Shown: in pieces, positions 45,983 through 56,583 of the stretch
Numbering within the stretch: the first letter of the stretch is position 1
How the letters are laid out: every line of letters starts with the position of its first letter
Assembly: GCF_010748935.1 (NCBI RefSeq)
Contig: NZ_CP048796.1
Location: 2,855,001-2,919,000 of the forward strand
Origin: Providencia vermicola
GTDB taxonomy: Bacteria > Pseudomonadota > Gammaproteobacteria > Enterobacterales > Enterobacteriaceae
Direction: 5' to 3'
DNA: 64,000 nucleotides
The notes under the pieces: model-generated
The model's database searches: none
Seen by the model: the letters and a program-made list of their open reading frames with translations, nothing else
What the model was told of the DNA's origin: nothing
Translations under genes and position numbers: made by a program

Positions 45983-46009
45983 CGCTGCCAAGCGTAAAAC
46001 TTGGCAGCG
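45983..46009 (-). terminator. Hairpin between the two chemoreceptor genes
   Basis: CGCTGCCAAG (45983-45992) pairs perfectly with CTTGGCAGCG (46000-46009) over 7 nt, 19 bp after the stop of the first receptor gene. On the minus strand TTTCTG follows, so it could be a partial terminator that lowers expression of downstream che genes. Confidence 0.6.
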
Positions 46010-46027
46010 CTAAGCTGAGCTGAGTCT

Positions 46028-47713
46028 TTAGAAAGTTTCCCAATTGTCATCATCTTGATGATTCTTCGATGCTATTTTTTTCAAATCTGGCGTCTTCACG
46101 ACATTTGAAATTGTTCTTGCCGCAGGCTCTGTCACTTGGCGCTCTGTTTGCTTCATGGCAGGCAAACGGAAAATCGATATCAGTTGAGCAAGCTTAGCGA
46201 CTTGTTCTTCCAAAACATTTGCCGCAACCGCAGATTGTTCAACGAGTGAAGCATTTTGCTGAGTCACCTTATCCATTTCAGCAACGGCAATACTGACCTG
46301 TGAAATTCCCTTGCTCTGCTCATCCGATGCCAATGCAATATGGGACATAATGTCAGTGACACGAGTAACGGACTCAACAATTTTTGTCATTGTTTCACCC
46401 GCATCACCAGCTTGACGCGCGCCTGTATCGGTTCTTGATACAGAGTCTTCAATCAATGCTTTGATCTCTTTTGCGGCATTTGCACTGCGTTGCGCGAGGT
46501 TACGAACCTCATCGGCCACCACCGCAAATCCACGCCCATGTTCACCAGCACGTGCCGCTTCAACCGCCGCATTCAATGCTAATATATTGGTTTGGAAGGC
46601 AATGCTATCGATAACAGCAGTGATATCTGAGATCTTTTGAGAACTTTCAGCGATATTCAGCATGGTATTTACCACATTGGACACCACTTTCCCGCCTTCT
46701 TTAGCAATCGCTGAAGCTTGACTTGCATACTCGCTAGCTTGATGCGCGTACTCCGTATTTTGTTTTACTGTCGCGGTCAGCTCACTCATACTCGCGGCAG
46801 TTTCTTCTAAACACGCAACTTGTTGCTGAGTACGAGAAGAAAGATCATTGTTACCTGCGGCTATCTCACTGGTTCCTTGATAAATAGTCTCACTACCATC
46901 ACGAACCCCACGAACCGTATTAATCAGTTCTTGTTGCATATGTTCGACACCCCGAGCCAATTCACCAATTTCATTGGTCGCCTTGGTATCAACGGTTGGT
47001 GTTAAATCACCCGCAGCAAAAATTTTGATTCGTTGAATTAAATGCCCTAAAGGTTCAATAATTCCCTTACGTACATAGCGGTAACTCAAGAAGCCAATAA
47101 GTGCTAATACAACCGATAAAAAGATAATTAAATATAAGGATTCGCGATAATTAGCATCGGCACGTTTAACTTCACTTTGGAAATCCGCTGAAATGTCAGC
47201 AAAATAAGCATTAAATTGTTCTTCAAATTTAATTTGATGTTCTGACGTACGATGTGCATAGAATTGCTCTAATTGACCTTTTTGAGCGTATTCCCCTAAT
47301 TTAATTAACGCATTACGGTAAGTTTCATAAGTTGAAAAGAGCTTTTCAAATTTAGCCTTATCATAATTTGTTTCTGACATCAGCTTGTTATAACGCTGAT
47401 AGGCAGCATTCGCGGCTTTAAAATTACGATTTGCTGCCTTAATCAGGTCGTCAGCGGAAGCATCATCCTGATAGGCACGCCCTTCCAATAAATAGGCATT
47501 GACTGAGCGATTCAGATTAGCGCGAGCTTGTAAAAGATTAACCCAACTTTCGGTTAATACTTGTCTTTGGCGTTGGAGCGAATTCAAATAATTAATACTG
47601 TCACTGTTATCGCCCAGTTTATTAAACATCAAACTGCTGGATATTAACTGCAACAGAATAAAGACAACAATGACGGACAAAAGTCCTGATACGATTTTAA
47701 TTCGGCTGTGCAT
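46028..47713 (-). CDS. Tsr/Tar-like methyl-accepting chemotaxis protein with NWETF tail
   Basis: This 561-residue receptor has membrane helix 1 (about 6-28), a periplasmic TarH-type domain (about 30-190; [20 protein letters not shown] resembles the amino-acid-binding helix of Tsr/Tar), membrane helix 2 (about 192-212), HAMP and a signalling domain with [20 protein letters not shown]. The C-terminus is NWETF, the docking site for CheR and CheB, joined by a flexible linker (about 515-556). It looks like the high-abundance receptor of the cluster and has its own sigma-28 promoter. An amino-acid ligand is likely but not proven. Confidence 0.93.
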   Translation of the reverse strand: MHSRIKIVSGLLSVIVVFILLQLISSSLMFNKLGDNSDSINYLNSLQRQRQVLTESWVNLLQARANLNRSVNAYLLEGRAYQDDASADDLIKAANRNFKAANAAYQRYNKLMSETNYDKAKFEKLFSTYETYRNALIKLGEYAQKGQLEQFYAHRTSEHQIKFEEQFNAYFADISADFQSEVKRADANYRESLYLIIFLSVVLALIGFLSYRYVRKGIIEPLGHLIQRIKIFAAGDLTPTVDTKATNEIGELARGVEHMQQELINTVRGVRDGSETIYQGTSEIAAGNNDLSSRTQQQVACLEETAASMSELTATVKQNTEYAHQASEYASQASAIAKEGGKVVSNVVNTMLNIAESSQKISDITAVIDSIAFQTNILALNAAVEAARAGEHGRGFAVVADEVRNLAQRSANAAKEIKALIEDSVSRTDTGARQAGDAGETMTKIVESVTRVTDIMSHIALASDEQSKGISQVSIAVAEMDKVTQQNASLVEQSAVAANVLEEQVAKLAQLISIFRLPAMKQTERQVTEPAARTISNVVKTPDLKKIASKNHQDDDNWETF

Positions 47714-47747
47714 GACGTTTTACTAACATAATGTTGTTGTATTTTTG

Positions 47748-47774
47748 GTATCGGTCGTAAGGCTAAAAACTTTA
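47748..47774 (-). promoter_or_regulatory. Sigma-28 promoter of the chemoreceptor-cheRBYZ run
   Basis: On the minus strand it reads TAAA (47774-47771), 15 bp, then ACCGATAC (47755-47748), 6 of 8 at the -10. It lies 35 bp before the receptor start. Its -35 is part of the perfect inverted repeat GGCTAAA-AAC-TTTAGCC at 47761-47777. Confidence 0.75.
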
Positions 47775-47806
47775 GCCGTTGAAACGAGAATATTTATGGC
47801 TGAGGG

Positions 47807-48304
47807 TTACTCAGCCATGCTGTCAATCAGCGCCATTTCGTCACTGGTTAACAGTTTTTCAATATCCACAAGAATCAACATACGCTCTCCCACAGTACCA
47901 AGCCCTGTCAGATATTTCGTTGATAATGTGACGGCAAAATCTGGCGGAGCAGCAATTTGCTCTTCATTCAGCACTAATACGTCGGATACGCCATCAACAA
48001 CAATGCCAACAACCCTGTCTTTTAAATTCACAACAATCACCACCGTGTTGTCGTTATAGGTGACGTTTTGATGGGAAAATTTAATGCGTAAATCAATAAT
48101 AGGGATAATCACTCCCCTTAAATTGGTAACCCCTTTAATGAAATCAGGTGTATTAGCAATACGAGTAACTTGCTCATATCCTCTAATTTCTTGTACTTTT
48201 AATATTTCGATGCCGTATTCTTCTTCGCCTAACGTAAAAATGAGATAACCTTCCCCATTTTTTTCTTCATCAAGCTTATTTAAATCATCATCCAACATTG
48301 ACAT
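47807..48304 (-). CDS. cheW: Chemotaxis coupling protein CheW
   Basis: This 165-residue adaptor couples receptors to CheA. The SH3-like double barrel includes [18 protein letters not shown], the conserved [20 protein letters not shown], and [12 protein letters not shown]. It is 22 bp after cheA and ends the motAB-cheAW run. Confidence 0.96.
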   Translation of the reverse strand: MSMLDDDLNKLDEEKNGEGYLIFTLGEEEYGIEILKVQEIRGYEQVTRIANTPDFIKGVTNLRGVIIPIIDLRIKFSHQNVTYNDNTVVIVVNLKDRVVGIVVDGVSDVLVLNEEQIAAPPDFAVTLSTKYLTGLGTVGERMLILVDIEKLLTSDEMALIDSMAE

Positions 48305-48326
48305 AGTGTTTAGCCTCTATCTCTAT

Positions 48327-50426
48327 TTAGTGCAGAACGGGTTGTGCAATTTGCTGCTTCTTTTTCAGCAAAATGCTGTTATTCATCTGTTGTAGCTCAG
48401 CCACATCTAAAATCAGTGCGACAGAGCCATCCCCCATAATGGTGGCGGCAGAAATTCCCGGAATTTTGCGGTAATTACTTTCAATATTTTTAACAACGAC
48501 TTGCTGCTGCCCCACCAACTTATCAACCAATAATGCAAAACGATGTCCGGCATGTTGAATGATCAGTACGATACTATTGGCCAAGTCGCGCTCAGCGCCA
48601 GTGATACTAAACACTTGATGTAATTCAACTAAGGGAAGGTATTCGCCGCGGACCAGTAACATTTTTTCTTCGCCCGCAAGGCGATAAATATCTTCTTGGC
48701 GTGGTTGTAACGTACTGATAATGGCACTTAGTGGAACGATAAATACATCCTCTGCAACTTTCACTGACATACCATCTAAGATGGCTAAGGTAAGCGGCAG
48801 TAAGATACGAATGATGGTGCCTTTTCCTTCGGTGAAACCAATCTGAATGCGTCCGCCCATGTCTTGAATATTGCGTTTTACAACATCCATACCGACACCA
48901 CGCCCAGAAACATCGGTGACAACTTCTGCGGTTGAAAAGCCCGGTGCCATAATCAGCATGGCAATCTCTTCATTGCTCATGCCGTCATGAACACTCATGC
49001 CTTGAGAGCGAGCCTTTGCAAGAATACGTTCACGATTGAGACCTGCGCCATCATCCCGAACTTCAATACAAATATTGCCACTTTGATGTGATGCCGAGAG
49101 TGTTAATGTACCGGTTTCAGGCTTGCCATTAGCAACCCGAACATCAGGCTTTTCAATACCATGGTCAAGGCTGTTACGAACGAGGTGATTAAGGGGATCA
49201 ACAATCCGTTCAATTAAACTTTTATCGAGCTCTGTCGCACTACCTTCGACTTTTAACTCAATTTTTTTATTGAGCTTAGTGGCAATATCACGCACCATTC
49301 GAGGAAAACGGCTAAAAACGTAATCCATCGGCATCATACGAATCGACATAACGGACTCTTGCAATGCACGAGAGTTACGTTCCAATTGCACTATCGAACT
49401 CAGTAAATCACCATATTCATTGTGGTCGAGCTGCTGACTGTGTTGAGTCAGCATGGACTGAATAATCACTAACTCACCCACTAAATTAATAAGCTGATCA
49501 ACCTTTTCCACGGCGACACGAATACTACTAGAATCGGCTTTTGTTTTTGAAGAGACAGCTTTGCGAGAGTCTGCATTTGCTTTAGGCTTGACTGCCGCGG
49601 TTGAAGGCGCTTCCTTGTTAAGGTCCTGTTCAACCTCTTTTGCAGAATCAACCGCTTCTGAAGCAACATTTGCTGAATCAGCCGCTTCTAATTCATTATT
49701 ACTGTCTGCGAGTAGGTAAGCTAAACAGGTTTGTGCATTGGTTAATTGATGACTGATCTGTGACTCATCAACAACAAAACATAACACGCCACAAATATCT
49801 TCAATTGCTGTATTGGTTCCAACCCAAGCCGTTAAACTATCTGCTGTTTTTTGTGTGTTATACAGGGTGCCGAATAGCGCTAACTCCTCCGCTAATAGCT
49901 CTACCTCATTCTTTTTCAATTGATTAAGCGTGATGATAAAATAATGCTCGTATTCACTTTTTATCGTGTCTTCAGCAACTTGAACAGAGGTTGATTGGTT
50001 CAAGGGTAATGCGATGCTGGTTTCTTCAACAACCACTTCTTCGGCTTTCTGCTCTACACGTCCAAGTACTTCACAAATATGCTTAAATGATTCTTCATCC
50101 GGTAATGAATCATTTTTATAAGCTTCAAGTTGTGCGGCCATCACATCCTTTGCATCAAGAAAAATATCAATGATATCAGGTGTTAATGTCAGTTCATCAT
50201 GACGTGCCTTGTCGAGCAGGTTTTCTAATGTATGCGTGGTGTTTTGCAACTGTGTGAAACCAAAGGTCGCAGCTCCACCTTTTATTGAATGAGCACTACG
50301 GAAGATTGCATTTAACTGTTCGCTATCTGGGTCGACAGGATCGAGCTCAAGCAAATGTTGTTCCATATCCCTAAGTAACTCATCAGCTTCATCGAAAAAC
50401 GTTTGATAAAACTCAGTAATATCCAT
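48327..50426 (-). CDS. cheA: Chemotaxis histidine kinase CheA
   Basis: This kinase has 699 residues. The P1 domain has the phospho-acceptor His46 in RSAHSIKGGAATFG, P2 (about 160-235) binds CheY and CheB, and a linker rich in Ala, Glu and Ser follows at about 240-290. P3 dimerises. In P4 the N-box is NHLVRNSLDHGIE, with DDGAGLN and GRGVGMDVV as G boxes. P5 is the CheW-like domain (about 560-690). The ATG at 50426 (MDITEFYQ) matches the family; ten earlier in-frame codons do not. Confidence 0.96.
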   Translation of the reverse strand: MDITEFYQTFFDEADELLRDMEQHLLELDPVDPDSEQLNAIFRSAHSIKGGAATFGFTQLQNTTHTLENLLDKARHDELTLTPDIIDIFLDAKDVMAAQLEAYKNDSLPDEESFKHICEVLGRVEQKAEEVVVEETSIALPLNQSTSVQVAEDTIKSEYEHYFIITLNQLKKNEVELLAEELALFGTLYNTQKTADSLTAWVGTNTAIEDICGVLCFVVDESQISHQLTNAQTCLAYLLADSNNELEAADSANVASEAVDSAKEVEQDLNKEAPSTAAVKPKANADSRKAVSSKTKADSSSIRVAVEKVDQLINLVGELVIIQSMLTQHSQQLDHNEYGDLLSSIVQLERNSRALQESVMSIRMMPMDYVFSRFPRMVRDIATKLNKKIELKVEGSATELDKSLIERIVDPLNHLVRNSLDHGIEKPDVRVANGKPETGTLTLSASHQSGNICIEVRDDGAGLNRERILAKARSQGMSVHDGMSNEEIAMLIMAPGFSTAEVVTDVSGRGVGMDVVKRNIQDMGGRIQIGFTEGKGTIIRILLPLTLAILDGMSVKVAEDVFIVPLSAIISTLQPRQEDIYRLAGEEKMLLVRGEYLPLVELHQVFSITGAERDLANSIVLIIQHAGHRFALLVDKLVGQQQVVVKNIESNYRKIPGISAATIMGDGSVALILDVAELQQMNNSILLKKKQQIAQPVLH

Positions 50427-50493
50427 GGTTCTTATCCAATTTAGCTTAGGTTTCACTTCATGTTGTAGGCCGATAAATGGCGATACAACTCAA

Positions 50494-51453
50494 TCAGTTT
50501 GAAGGTGTTGGTGTTGATATTGATGATGAATGAGCGTCCTCATTGGTTGCATTTTCTGCATTTCCAATTGAGGAAGGCTCAGGCCTTGATGAAGATTTAT
50601 GTAACACTTCACTCAAGGTTGTTGCGCCATCGTATTCATGTAAGATTTGCTCCGTTTCACTTTCATTTAATACAATGATGCTAATACGGCGATTGATCGG
50701 CGCTAATCCGTTGCTTTTATCGAGATGAATACTGGAAGCCATACCAACAACCCGTAAAATCTTATCTTGGGTGAGTCCGCCAGCGATCAGTTCACGGCGT
50801 GAGGCATTTGCCCTATCCGCGGAAAGTTCCCAATTGTTATAGTTTGCGCCATTGGCATACGGCAGATCATCCGTATGGCCTGAGATGCTGATCTTATTAG
50901 GAACGTCATTAAGTAACGGAGCAAGCGCGCGCAAAATATCACGCATATAAGACTCGACATGTGCCGAACCGACCATAAACATAGGGCGATTTGCGCTATC
51001 AACAATTTGAATACGCAACCCTTCATCAATCATATCGATCAACAAGTGAGGCTTGAGTTCATTTAATCGAGGGTCTTTGAGGATGGCTTGCTCAAGCGAA
51101 CGCTTTAGTTTTTCAAACTGAAAATTAGCATGACCTTGAATCTCATTATTCGGTTCAGGCAAAACATCTCCATCACGAAATATGATGTCCTTGCCCCCTC
51201 CTGGTATTGGATTTGTCGCATCACCACTTTTCGCACCCGGATTAATCGCTGTTTTTAATGGGGTACGAAAATATTCCGCTATCTGAGTTAGCTCTTGTGG
51301 ACTTGATATAGAAATCAGCCACATAACTAAAAAAAATGCCATCATCGCCGTCATAAAATCCGCATAGGCGATTTTCCAAGAGCCACCATGTCCACCTTGA
51401 TGGCTTGAAACACGCTTTTTAACACGAATAATATGGGCGTTATTTGCTCTCAT
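50494..51453 (-). CDS. motB: Flagellar stator protein MotB
   Basis: This 319-residue stator subunit anchors the motor to peptidoglycan. The single membrane helix (about 29-49) contains the proton-binding Asp32 in [14 protein letters not shown], the same position as in E. coli. The OmpA-like peptidoglycan domain (about 155-275) includes [13 protein letters not shown] and [16 protein letters not shown]. The Ser/Thr-rich tail is variable. It follows motA by 7 bp. Confidence 0.96.
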   Translation of the reverse strand: MRANNAHIIRVKKRVSSHQGGHGGSWKIAYADFMTAMMAFFLVMWLISISSPQELTQIAEYFRTPLKTAINPGAKSGDATNPIPGGGKDIIFRDGDVLPEPNNEIQGHANFQFEKLKRSLEQAILKDPRLNELKPHLLIDMIDEGLRIQIVDSANRPMFMVGSAHVESYMRDILRALAPLLNDVPNKISISGHTDDLPYANGANYNNWELSADRANASRRELIAGGLTQDKILRVVGMASSIHLDKSNGLAPINRRISIIVLNESETEQILHEYDGATTLSEVLHKSSSRPEPSSIGNAENATNEDAHSSSISTPTPSN

Positions 51454-51460
51454 CGGCTGC

Positions 51461-52348
51461 TCACTCCTCGTTCTGAACTTGTGAACGATTACCCACTTTC
51501 ACTTCACGAACCCTCTCTTCTAACTCAATAAAAGAAGGACGATCCGTGCTGTATAAAACCTTACGTCCAAATTCGACAGCGATTTGTGGTGCATACCCTT
51601 GCAATGCAGATAGGAATGTCACTTTGATGCATTCCATCATTTTGAGTTGCTCACTCGTACGTAAACGAATAAGTGCGGCAAGCGGTAAAATAAATCCATA
51701 AGCCACTAAAATACCTAAAAAAGTACCAACCATGGCATGCGCAATTAATGCCCCCAGTTCGCCAGCGGGTCGATCCGCTGAACCTAATGCATTCACCACA
51801 CCTAATACTGCCGCAACGATACCGAATGCTGGCATCGAATCACCGACCATATTCAGTCCAGAAGCGGGGACTTCACTTTCTTGGCGAAAAGTTTCTAACT
51901 CTTCATCCATCAGAGCTTCTATTTCATGACTTTGAAGATTACTCGTCACCATTAGACGCAAATAATCCACCACGAACATCAGCGTAGTTTGATCTTTTAA
52001 AACGCGGGGATACTGAGAGAAAATTTCGCTTTCTTGAGGATTTTCAATATCTTTTTCAAGTGCGAGCAAGCCTTCTTGACGTGACTTATTTAATAACTGA
52101 AACAACAATGCCATCAAATCCATCGACATTGCTTTGTTGTAGGAAGAACGGCGAAATAAGCGTGGTAACACTTTGCATAAGGCGATAATCGATTTACCAC
52201 TGTTACCAACAACGAATGCACCGAAGCCAGCACCTAAAATAATAACGAATTCCGCAGGTTGATAAAGCGCCCCTAAATGCCCACCGAGCATCAAATAGCC
52301 GCCGATAACTGTACCTGTAACAATGATATATCCGATGAGTATTAACAC
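51461..52348 (-). CDS. motA: Flagellar stator protein MotA
   Basis: This 295-residue proton-channel subunit has four membrane helices (about 2-22, 34-51, 170-190, 203-223) and a cytoplasmic loop with charged residues that contact Fli[15 protein letters not shown] and [20 protein letters not shown] match the conserved channel helices with the two essential prolines. Its sigma-28 promoter lies inside the end of flhC. Confidence 0.96.
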   Translation of the reverse strand: MLILIGYIIVTGTVIGGYLMLGGHLGALYQPAEFVIILGAGFGAFVVGNSGKSIIALCKVLPRLFRRSSYNKAMSMDLMALLFQLLNKSRQEGLLALEKDIENPQESEIFSQYPRVLKDQTTLMFVVDYLRLMVTSNLQSHEIEALMDEELETFRQESEVPASGLNMVGDSMPAFGIVAAVLGVVNALGSADRPAGELGALIAHAMVGTFLGILVAYGFILPLAALIRLRTSEQLKMMECIKVTFLSALQGYAPQIAVEFGRKVLYSTDRPSFIELEERVREVKVGNRSQVQNEE

Positions 52349-52444
52349 AATATTCCCTTCAACTCAGTTATGTAACAGATGGCAGTTAAAGGGAATATAA
52401 GGAAAGTCAGGTAATCTTAAGACCTGTTGACCAAATCAATCCAA

Positions 52445-53035
52445 TCACATTACCGCTTTAGTAATGCCATCCTGTCGATATACCGTTATATCGGCGAGAT
52501 GTTCGGAAAGTTTACGTTTTTTTATTGCCCTTGATGGCGGTTGGCATAAACTGCAAGTAAAACTATTTTCGGGTATATGTGCATAAGTAATAAAAGAGCC
52601 ATGGCAACAGCTACATACAGAGCTTTGCAACATGCCGCTTTCAACAAAACGAACAAGTGTCCACGCGCGTGTTAAAGCTAATAATGGTTCTTCTGATTGT
52701 GGTGCGCATTGTTCCAAGTACAAACGATAAGCCTTTACAATGGCATCCACACCTTTGCAACGCCCTGTATTGATTAAAAACTGATAGGCGTTATAAAACA
52801 TGGATGAATGGATATTCTGTTCCCATGTCATAAACCAATCTGTTGAGAACGGTAACATTCCCTTTGGTGGTGGGCACCCTCTTAACTCTTTATATAAACG
52901 AATTAACCTCCCGCGGCTAATTTGAGTCTCACTTTCTAGCATTTGGAGACGAGCACCTAAAGAAATCAGTTCCATCGCAAGGCGAATATCGCTAGCTTCT
53001 TTAACAATACTTTTTTCAGTAATGCTACTCATCAT
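52445..53035 (-). CDS. flhC: Flagellar master regulator subunit FlhC
   Basis: This 196-residue protein forms the FlhD4C2 activator of class 2 flagellar genes with Flh[21 protein letters not shown] and [20 protein letters not shown] are near-invariant. Four cysteines in CSCCHGSF and FTCSLCQPP bind zinc. The start overlaps the flhD stop by 4 bp. Its 3' end contains the motA promoter. Confidence 0.96.
   Translation of the reverse strand: MMSSITEKSIVKEASDIRLAMELISLGARLQMLESETQISRGRLIRLYKELRGCPPPKGMLPFSTDWFMTWEQNIHSSMFYNAYQFLINTGRCKGVDAIVKAYRLYLEQCAPQSEEPLLALTRAWTLVRFVESGMLQSSVCSCCHGSFITYAHIPENSFTCSLCQPPSRAIKKRKLSEHLADITVYRQDGITKAVM
52488..52514 (-). promoter_or_regulatory. Sigma-28 promoter of motAB-cheAW inside flhC
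   Basis: On the minus strand it reads TAAA (52514-52511), 15 bp, then GCCGATAT (52495-52488), 7 of 8 at the -10. It lies within the last 25 codons of flhC, 140 bp before the motA start, and would give motA a long leader of about 130 nt. Confidence 0.85.
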
Positions 53036-53379
53036 TTTCTCGCTGTTTCATTGTCATTTGCCTTGTGCGTTTGCAACAAGTGAGTTGAAAGTAATATACC
53101 TGTATGAATTTGTTGTAATTCATCTACCCTTGAGTCACGAGTTAATTTCTCTATTGTGCCACTGTTTTCAAATCTAAATTGACAGATAAGCTGGTTTGTC
53201 TCTGCTAATTTGACCAATTGAGGGAGAGAAAGATCTGCTAATGTATTCGCCATTGATTCAGAAATACCAAGCCGGAACATAGCAGAGGCCTTTTCCTGGG
53301 AGATAAGTTTTTGAGCAAGCAGTAGATATGAAAGATTAATATCGTATATATGCTTCAGAAAATCAGTTGTTGAGGTCAT
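53032..53379 (-). CDS. flhD: Flagellar master regulator subunit FlhD
   Basis: This 115-residue protein is the first gene of flh[32 protein letters not shown], given here in part as [15 protein letters not shown], is the conserved N-terminal dimer region; [20 protein letters not shown] and a C-terminal helix follow. Together with FlhC it activates the class 2 promoters in this window. The long AT-rich DNA upstream is the expected site of control by many regulators. Confidence 0.95.
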   Translation of the reverse strand: MTSTTDFLKHIYDINLSYLLLAQKLISQEKASAMFRLGISESMANTLADLSLPQLVKLAETNQLICQFRFENSGTIEKLTRDSRVDELQQIHTGILLSTHLLQTHKANDNETARK

Positions 53380-55310
53380 TTTTTTTCCTTTTAAATATTA
53401 CCTACATCTACGTTCAAATAGGACAAACATGAAGTTTAAATGTGTTTCTATAACCTAATTTTTAATAATTAGAAAAATATACTAGGTGACAGTCTCCATT
53501 GCCTTTTCATGTGATTCATTAAGCGAATACCTAGTAAGGGGTATAAAATACTCAAAAATTAAAACTTAAATTAAATCTATTTCCTGAATACCTACAGACA
53601 ATAATGGCAAAGCTAAAATTTGAATAAATGTCGGAATTTACCGATATCAATTTCAGTCGGTATTTATTATGCACCACTGGATTAACTATTCAAGATGCTT
53701 ATGTTTCTTTTTATTCCTTTAGGGTAACAATCCATCGATTCATAAAGATTTCTTCATTATATCTTTATCTTACTCTTCCATATCTCAAATAACCGCGACA
53801 CATAAGATCAACTTAAACCAAATGATAGGATTTTAGTTGATTTTTTCACTCCTATTTATTGAATAAACAACGCAAATAACCAATCACAACATACAAAACA
53901 GGATATTGATCCATATCAAACAAAGTTATTAAGAAAGTCCAGACCAACTTCGTGGTAGGTCAAAATAACAGCTACAACAAATTTCACTTTATCTATTAAA
54001 TTTCAATTAGTTCGATAAACCCAATATTATTCATTCAAAATTTCTCAACATAGAGTGGCTATTTTAAATACAGAATATTAAATGATGCATTATTAATTCC
54101 ACTTAATATTTGATAAGTAAAATTTATGAATGAGATGCTATTGATTATTATTCACCCTTACTTTTTAGGGTGATTTTTACTCATAAAAGAGTAGGTCATT
54201 TTTCATATAAAACTGAATTTCTATATATGTAAATTCAGCTGACTAATATTTATTTTGGTTAAGTTAATTATTTAAAGTATTACACTTTTATTCATTACAT
54301 AATAAATTCCCTTTTACGAGTAAATTATTCTAGGCTGTTTTTTTTAATGAAATGATCAACCTACATTTCCAAAGCTACTGTCATTAAAGCTAAAAAGACA
54401 AATTATTCGCATGTTAAAAATACATTTTTTATTAATTTTTTGTTTCAATTGTTATTTCACTGTTTGTGAAAAATCATAAATTTTCAAGGATTATCCGATT
54501 AACGCTTTTTTTTAATAGAGATAAAATTTGCTTTCATAGTGGACACCAAATAGTAACTAAAAGAGATTATCAATACATGTTACTATATATTTTTATTTTA
54601 ACAATCCACTCATTTCCTCAAAGGCAACATAAGTAAAATTTCTTAGTCACCATTCGACCTAACCATCAACTCTCTCTTTTCATTTCAAATTTTCATTTGA
54701 AGCGTAAATTTTGATTTTAAGACTAAATTGCTAGCTTTTTAGACATAAAAAGTGATGATGAAAATGTGAATGACATCACAATCCATTTTGGAGTTTCTGA
54801 AAATTTTCTAATTAATTCGCTCATTTTGATGAAAACTCGTGACGCAAATTCACCTTGTCATGCCCCAAAGCATTAACAAAATATTCTGCTGCTGAGTTAC
54901 GCTAACTGCCATGGAAAGCTATCTACTTTACGAAACGCTTGCTATTTAATCGATTAAAAATACAAAAAAACCAAATAAAAACATAGATAAACATAAACAA
55001 GAAAATCCCCTAATAATCAGCTTTATTTGCAAACCAAAATTCAAACAACTGATTTAGTTTTCATTTTTTACTGCTTAAAATCACGACGCCGCTCAAGCAG
55101 TGTTCGTTTTTTAAACAATAAAAATGTAAACATTATTAATACGTTATCTAGAGCCTCAGGATGATCAAAGATTAAAATACAAAAAATAATGGATAATAAT
55201 ATTGCCTTTACTCCAATTATGATTAAACAATTAACACATCTGAGTTGTTAAAACAGAAAAACCCATGATTAATATATATCTATGCCAGAGACGGCTATGC
55301 GAGGTTTTCT
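53380..55310. other. Long AT-rich region between flhDC and the pilus cluster
   Basis: These 1,931 bp separate the divergently read flhD and pilin genes and hold no recognisable protein gene. The composition is extremely AT-rich, the kind of DNA usually bound by H-NS. It contains a terminator-like hairpin at 54152-54178, an inverted repeat CTGAATTT/AAATTCAG near 54217-54242 and the perfect repeat TTTCAC-TGTTT-GTGAAA at 54455-54471. flhDC and pilus promoters should lie here, but I cannot place them. Confidence 0.5.
54152..54178 (+). terminator. Orphan Rho-independent terminator in the flhDC upstream region
   Basis: TCACCCT (54152-54158) pairs with AGGGTGA (54167-54173) over 8 nt and is followed by TTTTT (54174-54178) on the plus strand. 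No gene on the plus strand precedes it, so it may end a small RNA or an antisense transcript of the flhD leader. Confidence 0.55.
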
Positions 55311-55835
55311 ATGCTATTGACAATGAAGAAAACACAATTTCTTATTGGGTTAGCTTTTGTATCATCGCCATTTTATGGTGCTAACTTAGCAACAACGTCC
55401 TTTCAAGTACTCATGACAGTCACCAGTACTTGTCAGATCAGTGTTGGCTCAAATATCAACTTAGGATCAGTCACTTCAAATACCACCAATTTATCTTCAA
55501 GTAATATACTCAGTGTCACTTGCTCAAAAAACACACCATTTAATATTGGACTCGCTCCCTCTCTTGCAAATAAAGGTACTGACGAAGGTAGTGGCTATTT
55601 AGCACCACTCACCAATCCAACAGGCAATACAGATAGGATCCCCTATCAATTAAAGCAAACCTCTGCAACTGGCACTAATTGGGGAAATACAACAACATTA
55701 TTTGATGAAGGAAATGGGGTGTCTGGAACAGGTAATGGAGAAACGCAAACTTTCACCGTTTATGCCGTGGTGACGAATGCCAATTTTACACCGGATACCT
55801 ATTCTGATGTAGTTACGGTCAATGTTAATTACTAA
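55311..55835 (+). CDS. Spore coat U-domain (Csu-type) major pilin candidate
   Basis: This 174-residue secreted protein has a signal peptide (about 1-26) and one spore coat protein U (SCPU) domain. Typical features are TCQISVGSNINLGSV after the N-terminal strand, a Cys pair (TCQI and VTCSKNTPFNIGL), IPYQLKQ, and the C-terminal YSDVVTVNVNY that ends in a Tyr. Such domains build archaic chaperone-usher pili (CsuA/B type), with subunits joined by donor-strand exchange. GAGG precedes the ATG at 55311. It is first in a four-gene operon with chaperone, usher and two-domain tip protein. Confidence 0.88.
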   Translation: MLLTMKKTQFLIGLAFVSSPFYGANLATTSFQVLMTVTSTCQISVGSNINLGSVTSNTTNLSSSNILSVTCSKNTPFNIGLAPSLANKGTDEGSGYLAPLTNPTGNTDRIPYQLKQTSATGTNWGNTTTLFDEGNGVSGTGNGETQTFTVYAVVTNANFTPDTYSDVVTVNVNY

Positions 55836-55866
55836 ACGTAACTGTTTCAGTATAAGGAAGAGCAAA

Positions 55867-56583
55867 TTGATTAAATGCCCCCTTATTCTACTGTTCATCA
55901 ACCTACTCGCTACTATCAGTTTTTCCAACCAGATAAGTGCGAGTGGGTTGCAAGTCACACCCGTGACATTGACATTCACCGCGCAACAAAAAGCAGCCGG
56001 AATTTGGTTAAGTAATAATGGAAAAGACCTTATACAAGTTCAGGTGAGAACATTTATCTGGCAACAAAAGAATTTAGGTAACCAATTAACACCAACTCGA
56101 GATATCATGATTAGTCCACCAATGATAAAGCTTCTCCCCAATGAACAACAGCTTATCAGGGTTATTCGTAACAACAACCTACTAGGGAACCAAGAACAAG
56201 CATATCGACTCTCAATTAATGAAATTCCATTACCTCAGAAAAACAGCAGTCATTTACGGCTTGTTTTACATTATTCATTGCCTATTTTTATTCAACCTTT
56301 AAACATGCCTCCTCCCAGCACGTTATTAGAATGGCAAATAAAAAAATTCCAATCCCAAAGCTATCTAGTTGTACATAACAGAGGCAATACACATGCCCAG
56401 CTGTCAGATATTCGTTTGATAAATTGTAAAGGTAAAACGACGGTAATTAATTCAGGTTTATTAGGATACGTCTTACCGCAATCCACTATGCAATGGAATA
56501 TTAAACTGACTGACCTATGCTCCGCCCCCAACAACCAAATAAAAGTAATGATCAATGGTGAGCGACAATCCTACCCCCTCTAA
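55867..56583 (+). CDS. Archaic (Csu-type) pilus periplasmic chaperone
   Basis: This PapD-like chaperone of about 238 residues has a signal peptide followed by GLQVTPVTLTFTAQQKAAGIW, the G-strand region LLPNEQQLIRVIR and YRLSINEIPLP, as in CsuC-like chaperones. It caps pilins in the periplasm and hands them to the usher. I favour the TTG at 55867 because AAGGAAGAG lies 4 bp before it and it yields a normal signal peptide. The in-frame ATG at 55822 overlaps the pilin gene and has no good ribosome site. The end overlaps the usher start by 29 bp. Confidence 0.86.
   Translation: MIKCPLILLFINLLATISFSNQISASGLQVTPVTLTFTAQQKAAGIWLSNNGKDLIQVQVRTFIWQQKNLGNQLTPTRDIMISPPMIKLLPNEQQLIRVIRNNNLLGNQEQAYRLSINEIPLPQKNSSHLRLVLHYSLPIFIQPLNMPPPSTLLEWQIKKFQSQSYLVVHNRGNTHAQLSDIRLINCKGKTTVINSGLLGYVLPQSTMQWNIKLTDLCSAPNNQIKVMINGERQSYPL

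Noticed and set aside
50466-50473. GCCGATAA on the plus strand between cheA and motB
   Set aside because: It points against the direction of the genes and has no TAAA at the right spacing.
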